Shown here one piece after another: positions 47,281 through 59,345 of a DNA stretch of 64,000 nt (positions within the stretch are counted from its first letter, which is position 1; each line of letters opens with the position of its first letter). Source of the DNA: Symsagittifera roscoffensis (Eukaryota > Xenacoelomorpha > Acoela > Convolutidae); NCBI RefSeq assembly GCF_963678635.1, contig NC_087063.1:81701574-81765573 (forward strand), read 5' to 3'. The notes under the pieces were generated by a model. It saw only the letters and a program-made list of their open reading frames with translations, was not told where the DNA came from and did no database searches. The position numbers were made by a program, and so were the translations under genes.

Positions 47281-48844
47281 ACTGAGCTTCAAAAGTTGTA
47301 ATCCGAGCTTCATTGTAATTCGAATGAAAAGTGAAATTTGCTTGACGCATTGCAGATGCAATCATCTATTATTTGCTGAAAACAGTTTTATTCAACTTGA
47401 AATGCTTATTTAGTAGTTTTATCACCTACGCAATGTCCAAAAATGGATCAGCACCTTCCATTTAAGGAAAAAATACCATATTTTTAAGGTACATTGAGTC
47501 ATCTACATTTCTATTCTCTGTCATTTTGCAAATATCACTATTTTGAAAAACGTACTACTGATCAGTTGGCTCTTAGTTTCAAAACAAAAACGTTTTAACG
47601 AAAAGATATCTTTCTCAATTGTATTGAACTTGCTGAAAATCCAAAAAAGAAGAACTCGTTCCTATATTAAACTCGTTCCCATATGAGAACCCTATACAAA
47701 TACAGACTCAGCCATGGAACAGGAATTTGCGGACTGTCATGCGTTGTAGGACATCCAGCATACAAAAAGAAGAGAGTGTAAGCACGAATTACAGGGTGAA
47801 CAAGCCACACTACTTTCATTAACGACTCTTTACTGCAAAATAGATCGAAGTCTTGAAGCAAATTTTCCATGTCAAATAGACTTCAAACGAATTCAAAGAA
47901 CCCGCCCAATTCTTGGGAGATTTTATGTTTGTTGAGAGCCGCAATGTATCAAAATTTTGTTGATTGATGTTGTAATTTGATGTTATTGAAAGTCTTATCT
48001 TCTTGAATCAACTTATCAAATTTCCTTGAGCTGAGCGGTATGAGTTGAAACATTGGTTTTTTCAAAAAATACATGTTTTCGTAAAGCTTCAAACTAATTT
48101 AGGATTTTTCTTATCGTCTTATAAGAAAAATCCCAGAAGTTTCCGCTCACAGTTTTCGAATCCGAAAATTGCAAGATTTTATACAGAGTCACAAATTTCT
48201 CAATTTCAGTGGACTCTGCCTTATTGAAGACGTAAATTTTGTTTAAGTTATTGTTGAGAGAACAAAAAATAGATTTTCTAGAATACCTTTGGAAAAACAA
48301 TCAGAAAATTCACTTAGAAAAAGAGGAGTATGATAAACTGTTTGATTTTATCCGCTGGGTTTTGTCTTATCTAGAAACAATAAAAAAAACTGTATATTTT
48401 TGACAAAAGCACTCCAGAAAGGGAACATTCAGAAAAAGAACGAAGCTCTCAGAAGTTTTAATTTGATTAAGCTTGAATTTTCTTCGAGTTCAAAAAAAAT
48501 TAATTTTGTTGAACTTGTATTGTTTTGGACCGGAACAGAAATTTGAAAGAAAAAAACCAACGTTATAATTTTGTTGGTCTAAATATATACGGAAATTCTT
48601 GAATGAATTTTTTTTGCAAATTCCAAAAACTTCAGACTTCATGCAACTCTACAAGATGCAGCTGAATCTTTGAAGTCTATAACGCATAAGAGACCTGGTT
48701 ATTGTTTTGTTTTATCAGGATTTCCTAGATCTTGTTTTCATCGCCATGTGACTGGATTGCTTTTCTGTTTATCTATTCAATTTCAAGCATTGTTTTGATT
48801 GTTCGTCATTTTAACCAAAATTTTCAGCAAAAACTGTTATCATC

Positions 48845-49033
48845 ATGAGTCTGTTTGTTTTGGATATTGAGGGTATTGAAAAAAGAATAGTGAAAGAGTT
48901 AGGAGAATTTAAAAAAGGTCAAACTGTGTGATATTCTTTTCTTCCTTCCAAAAAGTTCAAAGCATGATCTCAATCTGATTGTTATACGGAGCATCTTCAT
49001 GGAACCAATCGGAGCAGTGGTTATGAAAACAAT
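48845..49033 (+). pseudogene. DIEG-motif protein N-terminus, array copy 2
   Basis: The same MSLFVLDIEG start and the same two TGA stops as copy 1, with an intact ATG. It follows the acceptor-like TTTTCAG at 48821-48827, which sits 17 bases upstream of the ATG and is kept in most copies. Confidence 0.45.
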
Positions 49034-49419
49034 ACTGAGCTTCAAAAGTTGTCATCCGAGCTTCATTGTAATTCGAATGAAAAGTGAAATTTGCTTGACG
49101 CATAGCAGATGCAATCATCTATTATTTGCTGAAAACAGTTTTATTCAACTTGAAATGCTTATTTAGTAGTTTTATCACCTACGCAATGTCCAAAATTGGA
49201 TCAGCACCTTCCATTTAAGGAAAAAATACCATATTTTTAAGGTACATTGAGTCATCTACATTTCTAATCTCTGTCATTTTGCAAATATCACTATTTTGAA
49301 AAACGTACTACTGATCAGTTGGCTCTTAGTTTCAAAACAAAAACGTTTTAACGAAAAGATATCTTTCTCAATTGTATTGAACTTGCTGCAAATCCAAAAA
49401 AGAAGAACTCGTTCCTATA

Positions 49420-49818
49420 TTAAACTCGTTCCCACATGAGAACCCTATACAAATACAGACTCAGCCATGGAACAGGAATTTGCGGACTGTCATGCGTTGT
49501 CGGACATCCAGCATACAAAAAGAAGAGAGTGTAAGCACGAATTACAGGGTGAACAAGCCACACTACTTTCATTAACGACTCTTTACTGCAAAGGAGATCG
49601 AAGTCGTGAAGCAAATTTTCCATGTCAACAAAACTTCGAACGAATTCAAAGAACCCGCCCAATTCTTGGTAGATTTTATGTTTGTTGAGAGCCGCAATGT
49701 ATAAAAATTTTGTTGATTGATGTTTTAGTATGATGTTATTCAAAAATTGATCTTCTTGAATCAACTTATCAAATTTCTTTGAGCTGAGCGGTATGAGTTG
49801 GAACATTGGTTTTTCCAA
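49420..49818 (-). CDS. Conserved minus-strand ORF of type B units, unknown
   Basis: The minus frame is open for 132 codons, with an ATG at its fifth codon (MFQLIPLSSKKFDKLIQ). It continues with ELGGFFEFVRSFVDMENLLH and DFDLLCSKESLMKVVWLVHP, then VIRAYTLFFLYAG. In other units a frame one shift upstream adds KTVSGDFWDFFNKTIRKILN (for example 54992-55342), so the parent protein was probably about 200 residues or more. The C-terminal half lies in the core and is also present in type A units (42028-42222, 44105-44299). Helical composition suggests real coding ancestry. Function is unknown. Confidence 0.35.
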   Translation of the reverse strand: MEKPMFQLIPLSSKKFDKLIQEDQFLNNIILKHQSTKFLYIAALNKHKIYQELGGFFEFVRSFVDMENLLHDFDLLCSKESLMKVVWLVHPVIRAYTLFFLYAGCPTTHDSPQIPVPWLSLYLYRVLMWERV

Positions 49819-50598
49819 AAAAAATATTCTTTTAAAGCTTCAAACTAATTTAGGATTTTTCTTATCGTCTTATTAAAAAAGTCCCAGAAGTCTCCGCTCA
49901 CAGTTTTCGAATCCAAAAATTGGAAGATTTTATACAGAATCACAAATTTCTCAATTTCAGTGGACTCTGTCTTTTTGGAGACGTAAATTTTGTTTAAGTT
50001 ATCGTTGAGAGAATAAAAAATAGATTTTCTAGAATACGTTTGGAAAAACAAGCAGAAAGTTCACTTAGAAAAAGAGGAGTATGATAAAGTATTTGATTTT
50101 ATCAACTTGGTTTTGTCTTGTCTAGAAACAATAGAAAACTGTATGTTTTTTGACAAAAGCACTGCAGAAAATGAACATTCAGGAAGAGAACGAAGCTCTC
50201 AGAAATTTTAATATGATTAAGCTTGATTTTTTTTCGAGTTCAGAAAAAAAAATTAATTTCGTTGAATCTGTTTTGTTTTGGACCGGATCATAACTTTGAA
50301 AGAAAAAAACCAACGTTATACTTTGGTGGTCTAAATATATACGGAAATTTTTGAATGGGTTGTTTTTTTGCAAATTCCAAAAACTTCAGACTTCATGCAA
50401 CTCTACAAGATGCAGCTGAATCTTTGAAGTCTATAACGCATAAGAGACCTGGTTATTGTTTTGTTTTATCAGGATTTCCTAGATCTTGTTTTCATCGTCA
50501 TGTGACTGGATTGCTTTTCTGTTTATATATTCAAGTTCAAACATTGTTTTGATTGTTCGTCATTTTAACCAAAATTTTCAGCAAAAATTGTTATCATC

Positions 50599-50787
50599 AT
50601 GAGTCTGTTTGTTTTTGGATATTGAGGGTTTTGAAAACAGAATAGTGAAAGAGTTAGGAGGGTTTAAAAAAGGTCAAACTGTGTGATATTCATTTCTTCC
50701 TACCAAAAACTTCAAAATATGATCTCAATCTGATTGTTATACGGAGCATCTTCATGGAATCAATCGGAGCAGTGGTTATCAAAAAAT
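50599..50787 (+). pseudogene. DIEG-motif protein N-terminus, array copy 3
   Basis: ATG is present, but an extra T (GTTTTTGGAT) shifts the frame within the LDIEG motif. The downstream shared stops are retained. Confidence 0.45.
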
Positions 50788-51938
50788 TTCTGAGCTTCAT
50801 AAGTTGTAATCCGAGCTTCATTGTAATTCGAATGAAAAGTGAAATTTGCTTGACGCATAGCAGATGCCATCATCTATTATTTGCTGAAAACATTTTTTAT
50901 TCAACTTGAAATGCTTATTTAGTAGTTTTATCACCTACACAATGTAGAAATTTGGATCAGCACCATCTCACTATTCCATTTAAGGGAAAATACCATATTT
51001 TCAAGGTACATTGATTCATCTACATTTCTATTCTCTATCAAATAGCAAAAATCATTATTTTGAAAAGCGCACTACTGATCAGTTGGCTCTTAGTTTCAAA
51101 ACAAAAACGTATTCACGAAAAGATATCCTTCTGAATTTTATTGAACTTGCTGAAAATCCAAAGAAGAAGAACTCGTTCCTATATTAGACTAGTTAACATA
51201 TTAGAACCCTATACAAACACAGACTCAGCCATGGAACAGGAATTTGCGGACTGTCATGCGTTGTAGGACATCTAGCATACAATAAAAGAGAGTGTAAGGA
51301 AGATTTACAGAGTGAACAAGCCACCCTACTTTCAGTAACGACTCTTTACTGCAAAAGAGATTGAAGTCGTGAAGCAAAATTTCCATGTCAACTAGTCTTC
51401 GAACGAATTCAAAGAACCCGCCCAGTTCCTGGGAGATATTTTGTTTGTTGAGAGCCGCAATGTATAAAAGTTTTGTTGATTGATGTTGTAATATGATGTT
51501 ATTGAAAAACTTATCTGCTTGAATCAACTTATCAAATTTCTTTGAGCTGAGTGGTATGAGTTGGAACATTGGTTTTTCCAAAAAAAAAATATTCTTTCAA
51601 AGCTTCAAACTAACTTAGAACTTTTCTTACCGTCTTATAAAAAAAGTCCCAGAAGTCTCCCCTCACAGTTTTCGAATCTGAAAATTGCAAGATTCTTAAA
51701 CAGAATCACAAACTTCTCAATTTTAGTGGACTCTGCATAATCGAAGACGTAACTTTTGTTTAAGTTATCGTTGAGAGAATAAAAAATAGATTTTCTAGAA
51801 AACTTTTGGAAAAACAATCAGAAAGTTCATTTAGAAAAAGAGGAGTATGATAAACTGTTCGATTTTATCCGCTCGGTTTTGTCTTATCTAGAAACAATAA
51901 AAAAACTGTATATTTTTTGACAAAAGCACTGCAGAAAA

Positions 51939-52318
51939 TGTACATTCAGAAAGAGAACGAATCTCTCAGAAATTTTAAGATGATTAAGCTTGACTTTTCT
52001 TCGAGTTCAAAAAAAAAATTAATTTCGTTGAACCTGTATTGTTTTGGACCGGAACATAAATTTGAAAGAAAAAAACCAACGTTATACTTTTGGTGGTTTA
52101 AATATATACGGAACTTTTTGAATGGATTGTTTTTTGCAAAATCCAAAAACTTCAGACTTCATGCAACTCTACAAGATGCAGCTGAATCTGTGAAGTCTAT
52201 AACGCATAAGAGACCTGGTTATTGTTTTGTTTTACCGGGATTTCCTAGATCTTGTTTTCATAATCATGTGACTGGATTGCTTTTCTGTTTATATATTCAA
52301 GTTCAAGCATTTCTTTGA
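51939..52318 (+). CDS. Longest plus-strand ORF of type B units, unknown
   Basis: An ATG at 51939 gives about 126 open codons: MYIQKENESLRNFKMIKLDF, then a Lys/Phe-rich middle, then KNFRLHATLQDAAESVKSIT and HKRPGYCFVLPGFPRS, and HVTGLLFCLYIQVQ at the end. The C-terminal 50 residues are repeated, mostly open, in all seven B units (about 46890-47045, 48650-48797, 50355-50552, 53880-54080, 55640-55843, 57367-57579). It ends about 50 bases before the DIEG start. No family is recognised. It could be a leader gene or an upstream part of the same gene. Confidence 0.35.
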
Positions 52319-52364
52319 TTGTTCCTCATTTTAACCAAAGTTTTCAGCAAAAATTGTTATCATC

Positions 52365-52553
52365 ATGAGTCTGTTCGTTTTGGATATTGAGGTTTTTGAA
52401 AACAAAATCGTGAAAGAGTTAGGAGAGTTCAAAAAAGGTCAAACTGTGTGATATTCCTTTCTTCCTACCAAAACTTTCAAAGCATGATCTCAATCTAATT
52501 GTTATACGGAGCATCTTCATGGAATCAATCGGAGCAGTGGTTATGAAAACAAT
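52365..52553 (+). pseudogene. DIEG-motif protein N-terminus, array copy 4
   Basis: ATG is intact and the frame reads MSLFVLDIE followed by VFENKIVKELGEFKKGQTV and the shared TGA. The glycine of DIEG is replaced by valine. Confidence 0.45.
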
Positions 52554-54126
52554 ACTGAGCTTCAAAAGTTGTAATCCGAGCTTCATTGTAATTCGAATGA
52601 AAAGTGAAATTTGCTTGACGCATAGCAGATGCCATCATCTATTATTTGCTGGAAACAGTTTTTATTCAACTTGAAATGCTTATTTAGTAGTTTTATCACC
52701 TACACAATGTAGAAATTTGGATCAGCACCTTCTCACTATTCCATTTAAGGGAAAATACCATATTTTCAAGGTACATTGATTCATCTACATTTCTATTCTC
52801 TGTCAAATTGCACATATCATTATTTTGAAAAGCGCACTACTGATCAGTTGGCTCTTAGTTTCAAAACAAAAACGTATTCACGAAAAGATATCCTTCTGAA
52901 TTTTATTGAACTTGCTGAAAATCCAAAGAAGAAGAACTCGTTCCTATATTAGACTTGTTAACATATTAGAACCCTATACAAACACAGACTCAGCCATGGA
53001 ACAGGAATTTGCGGACTGTCATGCGTTGTAGGACATCCAGCATACAATAAGAAGAGAGTGTAAGCAAGAATTACAGGGTGAACAAGCCACCCTACTTTCA
53101 GTAACGACTCTTTACTTCAAAGGAGATCGAAGTCGTAAAGCAAAACTTCCATGTCAACTAGACTTTGAACGAATTCAAAGAACCCGCCCAGTTCTTGGGA
53201 TATTTTATGTTTGTTGAGAGCCGCAATGTTTAAAAATTTTGTTGATTGATGTTGTAATATGATGTTATTGAAAAATATATCTCATTGAATCGACTTATCA
53301 AATTTCTTTGAGCTGAGCGGTATGAGTTGGAACATTGGTTTTTCCAAAAAAATATTCTTTTAAAGCTTCAAACTAATTTAGGATTTTTCTTATCGTCTTA
53401 TTAAAAAAGTCCCAGAAGTCTCCGCTCACAGTTTTCGAATCCAAAAATTGGAAGATTTTATATAGAATCACAAATTTCTCAATTTCAGTGGACTCTGTCT
53501 TATTGGAGACGTAAATTTTGTTTAAGTTATCGTTGAGAGAACAAAAAATAAATTTTCTAGAATACCTTTGGAAAAACAATCAGAAAGTTCACGTAGAAAA
53601 AGAGGAGTTTGATAAACTGTTTGATTTTATCCGCTCGGTTTTGTCTTATCTAGAAACAATAAAAAAAACTGTATATTTTTTTAAAAAAGCACTGCCGAAA
53701 ATGTACATTCAGAAAGAGAACGAATCTCTCAGAAATTTTAATATGATTAAGCTTGACTTTTCTTCGAGTTCAAAAAGAAAAAATTAATTTTGTTGAACCT
53801 GTATTGTTTTGGACCGGATCATATTTTTGAAAAAAATCCAACGTTTTACTTTTGCTGGTCTAAATATATACGGAAATTCTTGAATGGATTGTTTTTTGCA
53901 AATTCCAAAAACTTCAGACATCATGCAACTCTACAAGATGCAGCTGAATCTGTGAAGTCTATAACGCATAAGAGACCTGGTTATTGTTTTGTTTTACCAG
54001 GATTCCCTAGATCTTTTTTTCGTCGTCATGTGACTGGATTGCTTTTCTGTTTATATATTCAACTTCAAGCACTGTTTTGATTGTCCGCCATTTTAACCAA
54101 AATTGTCAGCAAAAATTGTTATCATC

Positions 54127-54315
54127 ATAAGTCTGTTTGTTTTGGATTTTGAGGGTAATGAAAACAGAGTAGTGAATGAGTTAGGAGAGTTTAAAAAAGG
54201 TCAAACTGTGTGATATTCCTTTCTTCCTACCAAAAATTTCAAAGCATGATCTCAATCTGATTGTTATACGGAGCATCTTCATGGAATCAATCGGAGCAGT
54301 GGTTATGAAAACAAT
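54127..54315 (+). pseudogene. DIEG-motif protein N-terminus, array copy 5
   Basis: The start codon is mutated to ATA and isoleucine in DIEG is phenylalanine (LDFEG). The rest matches, including the shared stops. Confidence 0.45.
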
Positions 54316-55889
54316 ACTGAGCTTCAAAAGTTGTAATCCGAGCTTCATTGTAATTCGAATGAAAAGTGAAATTTGCTTGACGCATAGCAGATGCCATCAT
54401 CTATTATTTGCTGGAAACAGTTTTTATTCAACTTGAAATGCTTATTTAGTAGTTTTATCACCTACACAATGTAGAAATTTGGATCAGCACCTTCTCACTA
54501 TTCCATTTAAGGGAAAATACCATATTTTCAAGGTACATTGATTCATCTACATTTCTATTCTCTGTCAAATTGCACATATCATTATTTTGAAAAGCGCACT
54601 ACTGATCAGTTGGCTCTTAGTTTCAAAACAAAAACGTATTCACGAAAAGATATCCTTCTGAATTTTATTGAACTTGCTGAAAATCCAAAGAAGAAGAACT
54701 CGTTCCTATATTAGACTTGTTAACATATTAGAACCCTATACAAACACAGACTCAGCCATGGAACAGGAATTTGCGGACTGTCATGCGTTGTAGGACATCC
54801 AGCATACAATAAGAAGAGAGTGTAAGCAAGAATTACAGGGTGAACAAGCCACCCTACTTTCAGTAACGACTCTTTACTTCAAAGGAGATCGAAGTCGTAA
54901 AGCAAAACTTCCATGTCAACTAGACTTTGAACGAATTCAAAGAACCCGCCCAGTTCTTGGGATATTTTATGTTTGTTGAGAGCCGCAATGTTTAAAAATT
55001 TTGTTGATTGATGTTGTAATATGATGTTATTGAAAAATATATCTCATTGAATCGACTTATCAAATTTCTTTGAGCTGAGCGGTATGAGTTGGAACATTGG
55101 TTTTTCCAAAAAAAATATTCTTTTAAAGCTTCAAAATAATTTAGGATTTTTCTTATCGTCTTATTAAAAAAGTCCCAGAAGTCTCCGCTCACAGTTTTCG
55201 AATCCAAAAATTGGAAGATTTTATACAGAATCACAAACTTCTCAATTTCAGTGGACTCTGTCTTATTGGAGACGTAAATTTTGTTTAAGTTATCGTTGAG
55301 AGAACAAAAAATAAATTTTCTAGAATACCTTTGGAAAAACAATCAGAAAGTTCACATAGAAAAAGAGGAGTTTGATAAACTGTTTGATTTTATCCGCTCG
55401 GTTTTGTCTTATCTAGAAACAATAAAAAAAAACTGTATATTTTTTGACAAAAGCACTGCCGAAAATGTACATTCAGAAAGAGAACGAACCTCTCAGAAAT
55501 TTTAATATGATTAAGCTTGACTTTTCTTCGAGTTCAAAAAGAAAAAATTAATTTTGTTGAACCTGTATTGTTTTGGACCGGATCATATTTTGAAAAAAAT
55601 CCAACGTTTTACTTTTGCTGGTCTAAATATATACGGAAATTCTTGAATGGATTGTTTTTTGCAAATTCCAAAAACTTCAGACATCATGCAACTCTACAAG
55701 ATGCAGCTGAATCTGTGAAGTCTATAACGCATAAGAGACCTGGTTATTGTTTTGTTTTACCAGGATTCCCTAGATCTTTTTTTCGTCGTCATGTGACTGG
55801 ATTGCTTTTCTGTTTATATATTCAACTTCAAGCACTGTTTTGATTGTCCGCCATTTTAACCAAAATTGTCAGCAAAAATTGTTATCATC

Positions 55890-56078
55890 ATAAGTCTGTT
55901 TGTTTTGGATTTTGAGGGTAATGAAAACAGAGTAGTGAATGAGTTAGGAGAGTTTAAAAAAGGTCAAACTGTGTGATATTCCTTTCTTCCTACCAAAAAT
56001 TTCAAAGCATGATCTCAATCTGATTGTTATACGGAGCATCTTCATGGAATCAATCGGAGCAGTGGTTATGAAAACAAT
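55890..56078 (+). pseudogene. DIEG-motif protein N-terminus, array copy 6
   Basis: Nearly identical to copy 5, with the same ATA in place of ATG and the same LDFEG. Copies 5 and 6 therefore derive from one duplication of a unit already carrying both changes. Confidence 0.45.
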
Positions 56079-57625
56079 ACTGAGCTTCAAAAGTTGTATT
56101 CCGAGCTTCAATGTAATCCGAATGAAAAGTGAAATGTTCTTGACGCATAGCAGATGCTATCATCTATTATTTGCTGAAAACAATTTTTATTCAATTTGAA
56201 ATGCTTATTTAGTAGTTTTATAACCTACGCAATGTAGAAATTTGGATCAGCACCTTCTCAATATTCCATTTAAGGAAAAATACCATATTTTCAAGGTACA
56301 TTGATTCATCTACATTTCTATTTTTTATCAAATTGCAAATATCATTATTTTGAAAAACGTACTACTGATCAGTTGGCTCTTAGTTTCAAAACAAAAACGT
56401 ATTCACGAAAAGATATCCTTCTCAATTGTATTGAACTTGCTGAAAATCCAAAAAAGAAGAACTCGTTCCTATATTAGAACCCTATACAAAGACAGACTCA
56501 GCCATGGAACAGGAATTTGCGGACTGTCATGCGTTGTAGGACATCCAGCATACAATAAGAAGAGAGTGTAAGCAAGAATTACAGGGTGAAAAAGCCACCC
56601 TACTTTCAGTAACGACTTTTTACTTCAAAGGAGATCGAAGTCGTAGCAAAACTTCCATGTCAACTAGACTTTGAACGAATTCAAAGAACCCGCCCAGTTC
56701 TTGGGATATTTTATATTTGTTGAGAGCCGCAATGTTTAAAAATTTTGTTGATTGATGTTGTAATATGATGTTATTGAAAAATATATCTCCTTGAATCAAC
56801 TTATCAAATTTCTTTGAGCTCAGCGGTTTGTGTTGGAACATTGGTTTTTCCAAAAAAAAAATTTTCTTTTTAAGCTTCAAACTAATTTAGGATTTTTCTT
56901 ATCGTCTTGTAAGAAAAGTCCCAGAAGTCTCCGCTCACAGTTTTCGAATCCGAATGTTGCAAGATTTTTATACAGAACACAAATTTCTCAATTTCAGTGG
57001 ACTCTGCATAATTGAAGACGTAACTATCGTTGAGAGAACAAAAAATAAATTTTCTAGAATACCTTTGGAAAAACAATCAGAAAGTTCACGTAGAAAAAGA
57101 GGAGTATGATAAACTGTTTGATTTTATCCGCTCGGTTTTGTCTTATCTAGAAACAATAAAAAAAACTGTATATTTTTTGACAAAAGCACTGCAGAAAATG
57201 TACATTCAGAAAGAGAACGAATCTCTCAAAAATTTTAATATGATTAAGCTTGACTTTTCTTCGTGTTCAAAAAGAAAAAATTCATTTCGTTGAACCTGTA
57301 TTGTTTTGGACCGGATCATAATTTTTTTTAAAAAATCCAACGTTTTACTTTTGGTGTTCTAAATATATGCGGAAATTCTTGAATGGATTGTTTTTTGCAA
57401 ATTCCAAAAACTTCAGACATCATGCAACTCTACAAGATGCAGCTGAATATGTGAAGTCTATAACGCATAAGAGACCTGGTTATTGTTTTGTTTTACCAGG
57501 ATTTCCTAGATCTTGTTTTCATAATCATGTGACTGGATTGCTTTTCTGTTTATATATTCAAGTTCACGCATTTCTTTGATTGTTCCTCATTTTAACCAAA
57601 GTTTTCAGCAAAAGTTGTTATCATC

Positions 57626-57828
57626 ATGAGTCTGTTCGTTTTGGATTTTGAGGTTTTTGAAAACAAAATTGTGAAAGAGTTAGGAGAGTTTAAAAAAGGT
57701 CAAACTGTGTGATATTCCTTCCTTCCTACCAAAATTTTCAAAGCATGATCTCAATCTGATTGTTATACGGAGCATCTTCATGGAATCAACCGGAGCAGTG
57801 GTTATGACAACAATACTGAGCTTCAAAA
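57626..57828 (+). pseudogene. DIEG-motif protein N-terminus, array copy 7
   Basis: ATG is present and the frame reads LDFEVFENKIVKELGEF, with the shared TGA. The copy is cut after the TELQK-encoding bases at 57828, where the Polinton block starts. Confidence 0.45.
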
Positions 57829-58495
57829 ACTCTTGGACGATAATCATACAATACGTCTCTATTTTGAAACATTTTCACAACAAATTCGATAACAATTCAT
57901 CCTCCATCGCCCAAAAGTTTTTCTCCAGTTCCTCGGCGAATATCTAGTTAACTTGCTATGAGGGGAGCTACAGGATCTCCGAAAATTAGATGTACTAAAA
58001 TATCGAAGAGAAAAATCAAAACTAACACGAAGAATAATTTCACTAGATAAAAGGAGAACAGTTTTAAACTGGCCTAAAGACTTACAAAAAACAACTCTAA
58101 TCATTTTTTGTCATTATACTATTGACATAGTATGGATAGGTTTGATTGAATGCCGTATTCAGTATATCAATCGCAAAGTACCCTTCCGAGACCCCAAAAA
58201 TTTGAACAAAACAAGAAAAAGAGGAGTTGAAATGAGTAACAATTAGCATATCATCGCTTTAATTTTGAAATCTCCTCGAATTGAACTAAGTCAGTCAGAC
58301 AATATCATATTAGATAATCAACACACAAGAGAATCTATTGTAGTCTTTGTAAGTGCACTTAAGCGAAAAAATGAAGATTTTTCAGATATTTATTTTACCA
58401 TTTTGTTTCACCATTCCACCTAAACTTGTTATCAACAAGAATGTCAAGTCGAAAAACAGAGGAACTTTGATTCCTTTCAAAATCTGAAAAGGTAA
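57829..58495 (+). pseudogene. Polinton-associated protein relic, copy 1 (C-terminal part)
   Basis: Reads LDDNHTIRLYFETFSQQIR, then an arginine/lysine-rich block (LTRRIISLDKRRTVLNWPKD near 58020-58085), then LKSPRIELSQSDNIILDNQ and ESIVVFVSALKRKNEDFSD (58265-58390), interrupted by stops. It is duplicated at 60541-61200 (offset 2708). The protein starts further upstream in the second copy, and here its N-terminus has been replaced by the macrosatellite. Function is unknown; the basic block suggests nucleic-acid binding or a virion role. Confidence 0.55.
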
Positions 58496-58497
58496 AT

Positions 58498-58990
58498 TTG
58501 ACCGATTATATTTTAGGGATAAACCGGCGTACGCTTGTGAACAAAATTTTAGTAAAGCAAGCGGCTCAGTATTTTGATCCTCCGAACAGACGTTTCCGAA
58601 GACTTCAATCTTTTTCAAAAACAATCAATGACATTTGGTGTATTGATTTGGTTTTTGTGGACAAACTAGCCAGTCAAAACAATGGAGTCTTTTTTCGTTG
58701 ATTGCTGTTAATGTTTTTTCGCGATTTGTCAGAGTTGAACTAATGAGAACAAAATATGCCAAAGACATTGTGCAGGCTATCAGAAAACTATTTCTGGAAA
58801 AAATGCTCCTGACAATTTTTGGGTTGATTAAAACTAAATTTCAAAATTGGATATAGAGTGAGACTTTCAAAGAAAAATTTTCTTTTTCAAAGGGGATACA
58901 AGGGATTTGAAATTTCGGCAATATCTACAAAAAAGACTCCTACATACATCATCAAAGATCTCAACAAATCAGAAATCCCGGCAAAAGCTT
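58498..58990 (+). pseudogene. Polinton-type DDE integrase relic, copy 1
   Basis: The open frame includes NRRTLVNKILVKQAAQYFDP, RFRRLQSFSKTINDIWCIDL with the first catalytic Asp in IDLVFVD, then ASQNNGVFF. After a frameshift it reads SLIAVNVFSRFVRVELM and TKYAKDIVQAIRKLF. This matches the retroviral-like integrase core of Polintons (DDIWxxDLV, DVFSR-type block). The region of the second Asp is decayed (FGLIKTKF) and the element lacks an intact core. It cannot be active. Confidence 0.75.
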
Positions 58991-59151
58991 GAGGAAAAGA
59001 GCTGAGAAAAAATCAGATCAACTGTAAATCATTTTTTAAATTATTATTCTATGGATCCCTTGTCATGGTTTTTTTTGCTAGTGAGCTATTTCGTAACGTT
59101 TTTTTTATTTATTACCTGAATAATAGTCTTAGCTTTTTTTTTTACAAATTT

Positions 59152-59345
59152 TGAAAGAACAATCAGAAAATTCACTTAGAAAAACAGGAGTATGATCAAC
59201 TGTTTGATTTTATCCCCTCGGTTTTGTCTTATCTAGAAACAATAAAAACAACTGTATGTTTTTTGACAAAAGCACTGCAGGAAATGAACATTCAGAAAGA
59301 GAACGAAGCTCTCAGAAGTTTTAATAAGATTGAGCTTCAATTTTC
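59152..59345. repeat. Isolated fragment of the type B unit
   Basis: AATCAGAAAATTCACTTAGA, GTATGATCAACTGTTTGATT and the following bases match the B unit segment at about 48298-48480. It interrupts the end of the first integrase block and leads straight into the putative C-terminus of the DIEG protein. Confidence 0.85.

Larger units (their letters stand above)
46394..57828. repeat. Type B macrosatellite, seven units of about 1.75 kb
   Basis: The plus-strand anchor ATGAGTCTG (or ATAAGTCTG) recurs at 47092, 48845, 50599, 52365, 54127, 55890 and 57626, with spacings of 1753, 1754, 1766, 1762, 1763 and 1736. A second anchor, ATGGAACAGG, recurs at 46259, 47714, 49467, 51231, 52996, 54758 and 56504. 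Units near 52.5-56 kb are almost identical to each other. Each unit contains the core shared with type A (about 550 bp) and a B-specific part of about 1.2 kb. The last unit is cut at 57828 by the Polinton block. Confidence 0.95.

Noticed and set aside
18965-57828. CRISPR array
   Set aside because: The repeats are hundreds to thousands of bases long, without short repeats and unique spacers, in eukaryotic DNA.
58382-58624. Minus-strand 80-codon frame opposite the integrase relic
   Set aside because: Plus-strand translation shows the integrase core motif and the upstream LSQSDNII block, both duplicated at 60.5-61.7 kb.
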